From contig NZ_CP097562.1 of assembly GCF_000487995.2 (NCBI RefSeq), positions 1,485,001-1,549,000 on the forward strand: a stretch of DNA of 64,000 nt, read 5' to 3'. Below, in pieces: positions 60,786 through 64,000 of the stretch. The position numbers and the translations under genes were made by a program. Origin of the DNA: Mucispirillum schaedleri ASF457 (GTDB taxonomy: Bacteria > Chrysiogenota > Deferribacteres > Deferribacterales > Mucispirillaceae). Numbering within the stretch: the stretch's first letter is position 1; the number at the start of each line of letters is the position of its first letter. The notes under the pieces were generated by a model. It saw only the letters and a program-made list of their open reading frames with translations. It was not told the origin of the DNA and made no database searches.

Positions 60786-61256
60786 AATAATAATATGATA
60801 TATATAAAAAACAAAATTATCAATAATATTATAATCATTTAGTGTAAAATCTAAAAACGATTGCAAGAGTTTAAGCATTGTTTTAAGTTCTCATAAAAAA
60901 TATCATTAGCCTAGAGCCTATGTTAATAATATTAGAAAGTGGCAGTGATATATTAATACTACTAATATGTATTGTTTTAACTATAATATATAACTAATTA
61001 CCATGTTGAAGTTATGCTTTCATTTATACTTGTTTATGCAGGTTATATTGTGCTGGCATTTTATAAGGAAAATTTTATATAAAGCAGAGTGAAAATTGTG
61101 TATATAAAATATGGAAAAAATATTTTATAGTTTTTATTGTGTATAAGTTTTAATAATCAGCCTTTAAGAATATTTAACTATTCTTAATTAGTGTGGCTTT
61201 ATATTTAATTATATCTTTTTCCTTGCACCTGATTAAATAAAGTATATAATAATGGT
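60786..61256. other. AT-rich intergenic region, no convincing gene
   Basis: There is a 22-codon hydrophobic frame at 61013-61081 plus (MLSFILVYAGYIVLAFYKEN...) without a clear ribosome-binding site; it could be a tiny membrane peptide or a coding remnant. Otherwise only AT-rich sequence and weak promoter-like motifs are visible. Confidence 0.4.
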
Positions 61257-61667
61257 ATGAGAAAAATTGTATATATATTATTTTTAGTTTTGTTATCAGT
61301 AAATTTGTATGCACAGAATATTGGTGGTCCTATTGTGCGAGGTGTGGAGCCAAAAGAGCCAGCAGTGCTTGGCGACCCAAAACTTTTAGACCCATTTAAT
61401 AATCCAGATGAAGTAGATGAGCCTTATATAGAAGACCCAGATATGACTAGAATGGAGCTGCCCTTTAAAGAGCCTGAAATATTATTTGACAGGGAGCTGC
61501 AGGATGAAATGCTTCAAAGATATTATGAAAAAGAGCCTGAAGCCCCCCTTTTATTTGAGCCAGATTTAAGGTATAAAGACCCAATGGCGAAAGAGCCTGA
61601 GCCTTTAATAGTTGTGCCTGATGAAAGAAATATTGGCAAGTGCCCTAAAGGGCTTAAATGCAATTAA
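61257..61667 (+). CDS. Exported proline- and acid-rich protein of unknown function
   Basis: This is a 136-residue product: signal peptide (RKIVYILFLVLLSVNLYA, cut before QNIGG), then a mature part in which Pro, Glu and Asp make up nearly half ('EPKEPAVLGDPKLLDP', 'DEPYIEDPDMTRMELPFKEPE'). The pattern suggests a disordered periplasmic protein, with two C-terminal cysteines (GKCPKGLKCN). No family known to me. Converges on marC with a four-base overlap. Confidence 0.6.
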   Translation: MRKIVYILFLVLLSVNLYAQNIGGPIVRGVEPKEPAVLGDPKLLDPFNNPDEVDEPYIEDPDMTRMELPFKEPEILFDRELQDEMLQRYYEKEPEAPLLFEPDLRYKDPMAKEPEPLIVVPDERNIGKCPKGLKCN

Positions 61668-62296
61668 TGTGCAGGGCTTATACCCAGCCCTATAAGCATC
61701 ATTTTAACACCCATTGCCACGATAAATACCTGCATAATTCGTGCTGTTACAAAAAGGACCAGTTTACCAAGCACTCTTTCTAAAAATGAAGTAAAGTAGA
61801 AAAGCACAGACATAAATAAGAATGCTGCAAATATTCCTGCAACAGTGTTTTTCATACCGCCTTCTGCTGCCATAACTACTAATGTAGACAGTGTTCCCGG
61901 ACCTATAAGCATTGGAAAAGCCATAGGGATAATAGAGCGTCTTATCAGCTCTTCTTCGCTCATATCCTGATATTGAGAAAAATCTTTTACAGTGCCCGGA
62001 AAAAGCAGATTTTTTATACCCATAACCACAAGGATAATTCCACCTGCAATTCTTAATTCATTAAGAGATATCCTGAACATATACTCCATTACAACAGGTC
62101 CTGCAAAAAGAAATATCATCACTATAACAAAAGCTGTAATAATGATATTTCTAAAAAGGTGCTGCCTTGTTTTTACAGGCATACCGTCAGTCATAGAAAT
62201 AAACTGCGGCAGGTTTCCAAAAGGATTCATAACTGCAATAATTGCAATAGCTGCTAAAAATACAGCATATATAGCTGATTCAATATTAGTAAACAT
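61664..62296 (-). CDS. MarC family integral membrane protein
   Basis: 210 residues, six helices. 'AVMNPFGNLPQFISMTDGM' near residue 22, 'LRIAGGIILVVMGIKNLLFP' and 'PMAFPMLIGPGTLSTLVVMA' are the MarC signature. Transport role uncertain; the once-proposed link to antibiotic resistance is not supported for the family. Confidence 0.9.
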   Translation of the reverse strand: MFTNIESAIYAVFLAAIAIIAVMNPFGNLPQFISMTDGMPVKTRQHLFRNIIITAFVIVMIFLFAGPVVMEYMFRISLNELRIAGGIILVVMGIKNLLFPGTVKDFSQYQDMSEEELIRRSIIPMAFPMLIGPGTLSTLVVMAAEGGMKNTVAGIFAAFLFMSVLFYFTSFLERVLGKLVLFVTARIMQVFIVAMGVKMMLIGLGISPAH

Positions 62297-62435
62297 AGTC
62301 TTTGCTGCCTTATAAAAAATATTTTATGCAATATATACTTTTTATAATTAATAGCAAGTAAAAATATATAATCAGCACCCTATTTTAATTTAAAACTAAA
62401 GAACTAATAAATCGGACCAAAAAGATATTTTTTAG

Positions 62436-62463
62436 TTGCAAATATGTAGAAATAATGTATACT
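62436..62463 (+). promoter_or_regulatory. Putative promoter upstream of the porin gene (long leader)
   Basis: TTGCAA (62436-62441) and TATACT (62458-62463) are 16 bases apart. If it serves the porin gene, the leader is about 270 bases. I see no other gene in the 62297-62739 gap. Confidence 0.4.
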
Positions 62464-62739
62464 ATTCAAATGAAGACATATTGAAGGGCAGCATTTTTAT
62501 TACTTTTGTATGATATATGTATATTATACAGTGGTATTTTTATCCTTTGCCAATCTTTATATTTAATTACCTTATGTATGAAATCAGCAGATAAAATTTG
62601 TTTAAAAAGCTGATAATAATAAATAACTCCTGTCTTAATAAGTATTATATTTATGAATATGAAATATGATGTATCTTTATTGATTTATATTTTATTTAAT
62701 ATTGATTAATAAGGCTAAAATATATAAAGGAGGTTTTAT

Positions 62740-64000
62740 ATGAGGTTTATGTCCACGGTATGCATTACAGCCTTGGTATCTGCCATTATGCTTCTTTCTG
62801 TCACAGAAAGTTATGCATATAAGGGAGATGAGTTTATCACACCAGACAGCTGGAACAGGCATATCACATCAAATGGTATAAAGTCAACAATGAACGGCAT
62901 ATCCTTTGGGGATACGGGTCTTCTGAAAATAGGCTTAACAACCCGTGCAAAATTAAGGTTCAGTGATGAGACAGACTTTCCAATTTATCAGTATGCCCGT
63001 CTTAGATTAAGCGGTGTTCAGGCAGGAGAAGGCGAGTTTGTGCTTAATCTTAATATGCGTGGAGCCTATGATGATACCCCAGCAATAGGCGACAGAACAT
63101 ACCACAGGTTTTACAGCGGCCTGTATGCGTCCCGCTCTTATAATGAATATACGAGAAGTGTTAAATCATTAGATGGCGATTTCAGGATATATCAAGGTAA
63201 CATAGAGCTTAAAAATGTTATTCCAATTACCGATATTTCTTTGGGCAGAATATATTTACAGCAGATAGACGGTTATAAAATAGATGGAGCTAATATTAAA
63301 TTAACCCCATCAGAATATTTTAATATAGGTGTATACTACGGTTTACCTGTGAGCTATTACAGTGATTTACAGACACAGGTAGTGGGAACAAATATAGAAA
63401 TCCCAGTAGCATCCAGCGGGACAAGTCTGAAATTAGCATACAGCTATTTTATGAAGCTCAACAGTGGGGGGGGGAATCCAGACACCCATGTAGCTAGAGC
63501 ACGGCTGGACCAGTCATTAAATTTTAATCCAATATCAGCATCCTTCTACGCAGAAGGAGACCTAATCGGCGAAGCCTTTGTATATGAAGTAGGTTTTGAT
63601 GCAGACATACATGCAAGCAAAACGGGCATATCAGCATATATCAATGGTCAAGCTACACATAATGAAAACCCAGTAAACACATATGTATCTTTATACGAAG
63701 GGATATTAAGCTCCAGCGAATATGTTATGGGCGGTTTTAAAATATCACAAGGTATAGTAGACAAACTTCTTTTAGGCATAGGCTATGAGGGCAGGTTTAA
63801 TTTCAGCACAGCTTATGGCGACCGAGATTACCACAGAGTATTTGCGAATTTAGACTTAGTGGGCTTAATTCATAGAAACAACTATCTGAGCTTAATAGTA
63901 GACTATTACAATGTTCCAGAGATAAAACATCAAAACGGCAATGAGAGAGTAGTAGGCGGCTTTAGAATGACACAGGTATTCCTTGAAAACTTAGAAGGCT
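62740..64000 (+). CDS. Outer-membrane beta-barrel (porin-like) protein with in-frame G9 tract, 3' end beyond window
   Basis: The frame is open for 420 codons to the window end. A perfect AAAGGAGG (62726-62733) precedes the ATG. The signal peptide is residues 1-26 (STVCITALVSAIMLLSVTESYA). The mature part is a run of alternating beta strands ('LRFSDETDFPIYQYARLRL', 'FVLNLNMRGAYDD', 'TSLKLAYSYFMKLN', 'GIGYEGRFNF'), as in outer-membrane barrels. Codons 243-245 are GGG GGG GGG (63466-63474). One G more or less leads to a stop within about 10 codons, so the gene is in the ON phase as written. Base use is GC-richer than most neighbours. No porin subfamily assigned. Confidence 0.78.
   Translation, partial: MRFMSTVCITALVSAIMLLSVTESYAYKGDEFITPDSWNRHITSNGIKSTMNGISFGDTGLLKIGLTTRAKLRFSDETDFPIYQYARLRLSGVQAGEGEFVLNLNMRGAYDDTPAIGDRTYHRFYSGLYASRSYNEYTRSVKSLDGDFRIYQGNIELKNVIPITDISLGRIYLQQIDGYKIDGANIKLTPSEYFNIGVYYGLPVSYYSDLQTQVVGTNIEIPVASSGTSLKLAYSYFMKLNSGGGNPDTHVARARLDQSLNFNPISASFYAEGDLIGEAFVYEVGFDADIHASKTGISAYINGQATHNENPVNTYVSLYEGILSSSEYVMGGFKISQGIVDKLLLGIGYEGRFNFSTAYGDRDYHRVFANLDLVGLIHRNNYLSLIVDYYNVPEIKHQNGNERVVGGFRMTQVFLENLEG
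63466..63474 (+). repeat. Homopolymeric G9 tract inside the porin-like gene
   Basis: Nine G, exactly in frame (three Gly codons), probably in a surface loop between predicted strands. A candidate slipped-strand switch. Confidence 0.85.

Noticed and set aside
1-64000. tRNA, rRNA, tmRNA or CRISPR in the gaps
   Set aside because: I looked for T-loop (GTTCGAATC-like) and acceptor-stem pairs, rRNA landmarks and regular repeats in the intergenic regions and saw none.

Overview
The window reads as low-GC (roughly 30-33%) chromosome from a motile, anaerobic, Gram-negative bacterium. The basis is a four-subunit 2-oxoacid:ferredoxin oxidoreductase, lipoproteins with clear lipoboxes, an outer-membrane beta-barrel gene, CcmE/CcdA cytochrome c maturation genes, a pseudaminic-acid plus Maf flagellin-glycosylation cluster and a chemotaxis receptor. 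Gene content and base composition fit the Deferribacterota, and a gut-mucus Mucispirillum-type genome in particular. That assignment is inference from gene content, not from a marker-gene comparison.

Layout. 1-1.3 kb: divergent ccmE (cut by the window edge) and ccdA. 1.5-8.2 kb (minus): flagellin glycosylation operon pseB-pseC-cytidylyltransferase-[short ORF with a G9 tract]-pseH-pseI-maf. 8.2-12.3 kb (minus): rel (ppGpp) and recJ. 12.4-17.1 kb (plus): birA-bioY-bioB-bioD-bioA and a small ORF, preceded by a BirA-type operator over the promoter. 17.3-20.4 kb (minus): korDABC followed by an SdhE-like gene. 20.4-27.3 kb: modD, several unknown genes, a frameshifted ankyrin-repeat lipoprotein, a PilZ-like protein, and a TSUP permease with its DUF1634 partner. 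27.6-35.5 kb: fmt, htpX, an M30-type metallopeptidase lipoprotein, a DUF4241 protein, a cluster of DnaA boxes, DUF2007, an NlpC/P60 lipoprotein and a radical SAM protein. 35.7-47 kb: accessory-rich stretch with two nearly identical IS copies, HPt, HD phosphohydrolase, TlpA-like and Mn-pyrophosphatase genes, a truncated GmrSD-type restriction gene, a Fic protein and a chemoreceptor. 47-54.7 kb: CDF transporter, DUF2232, rpsR-ssb-rpsF, rluD, TPR, AI-2E permease, IclR and a flavin-binding protein. 54.7-55.5 kb: decayed toxin/antitoxin-like debris. 55.5-58.7 kb (minus): metY-metX-unknown under a SAM-I riboswitch. 58.7-64 kb: MFS exporter, small exported proteins, MarC and a truncated outer-membrane porin gene carrying an in-frame G9 tract.

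The main non-standard signals are the following. (1) There are three exact nine-G tracts, two of them inside surface-related genes (the pseudaminic cluster and the porin), a pattern typical of phase-variable contingency loci. (2) A dispersed palindromic element of about 115 bp (at least seven copies or fragments, all intergenic) and a second palindrome family bracket the Fic gene and the chemoreceptor. (3) An IS481-like element of 1096 bp makes 24-26 bp target duplications and has a leader hairpin that buries the transposase ribosome-binding site. (4) A DnaA-box cluster flanks an AT-rich tract with nested inverted repeats. (5) An ankyrin lipoprotein is split at an A7 run. (6) Several decayed defence or toxin-antitoxin pieces are present. 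No tRNA, rRNA or CRISPR array was found.
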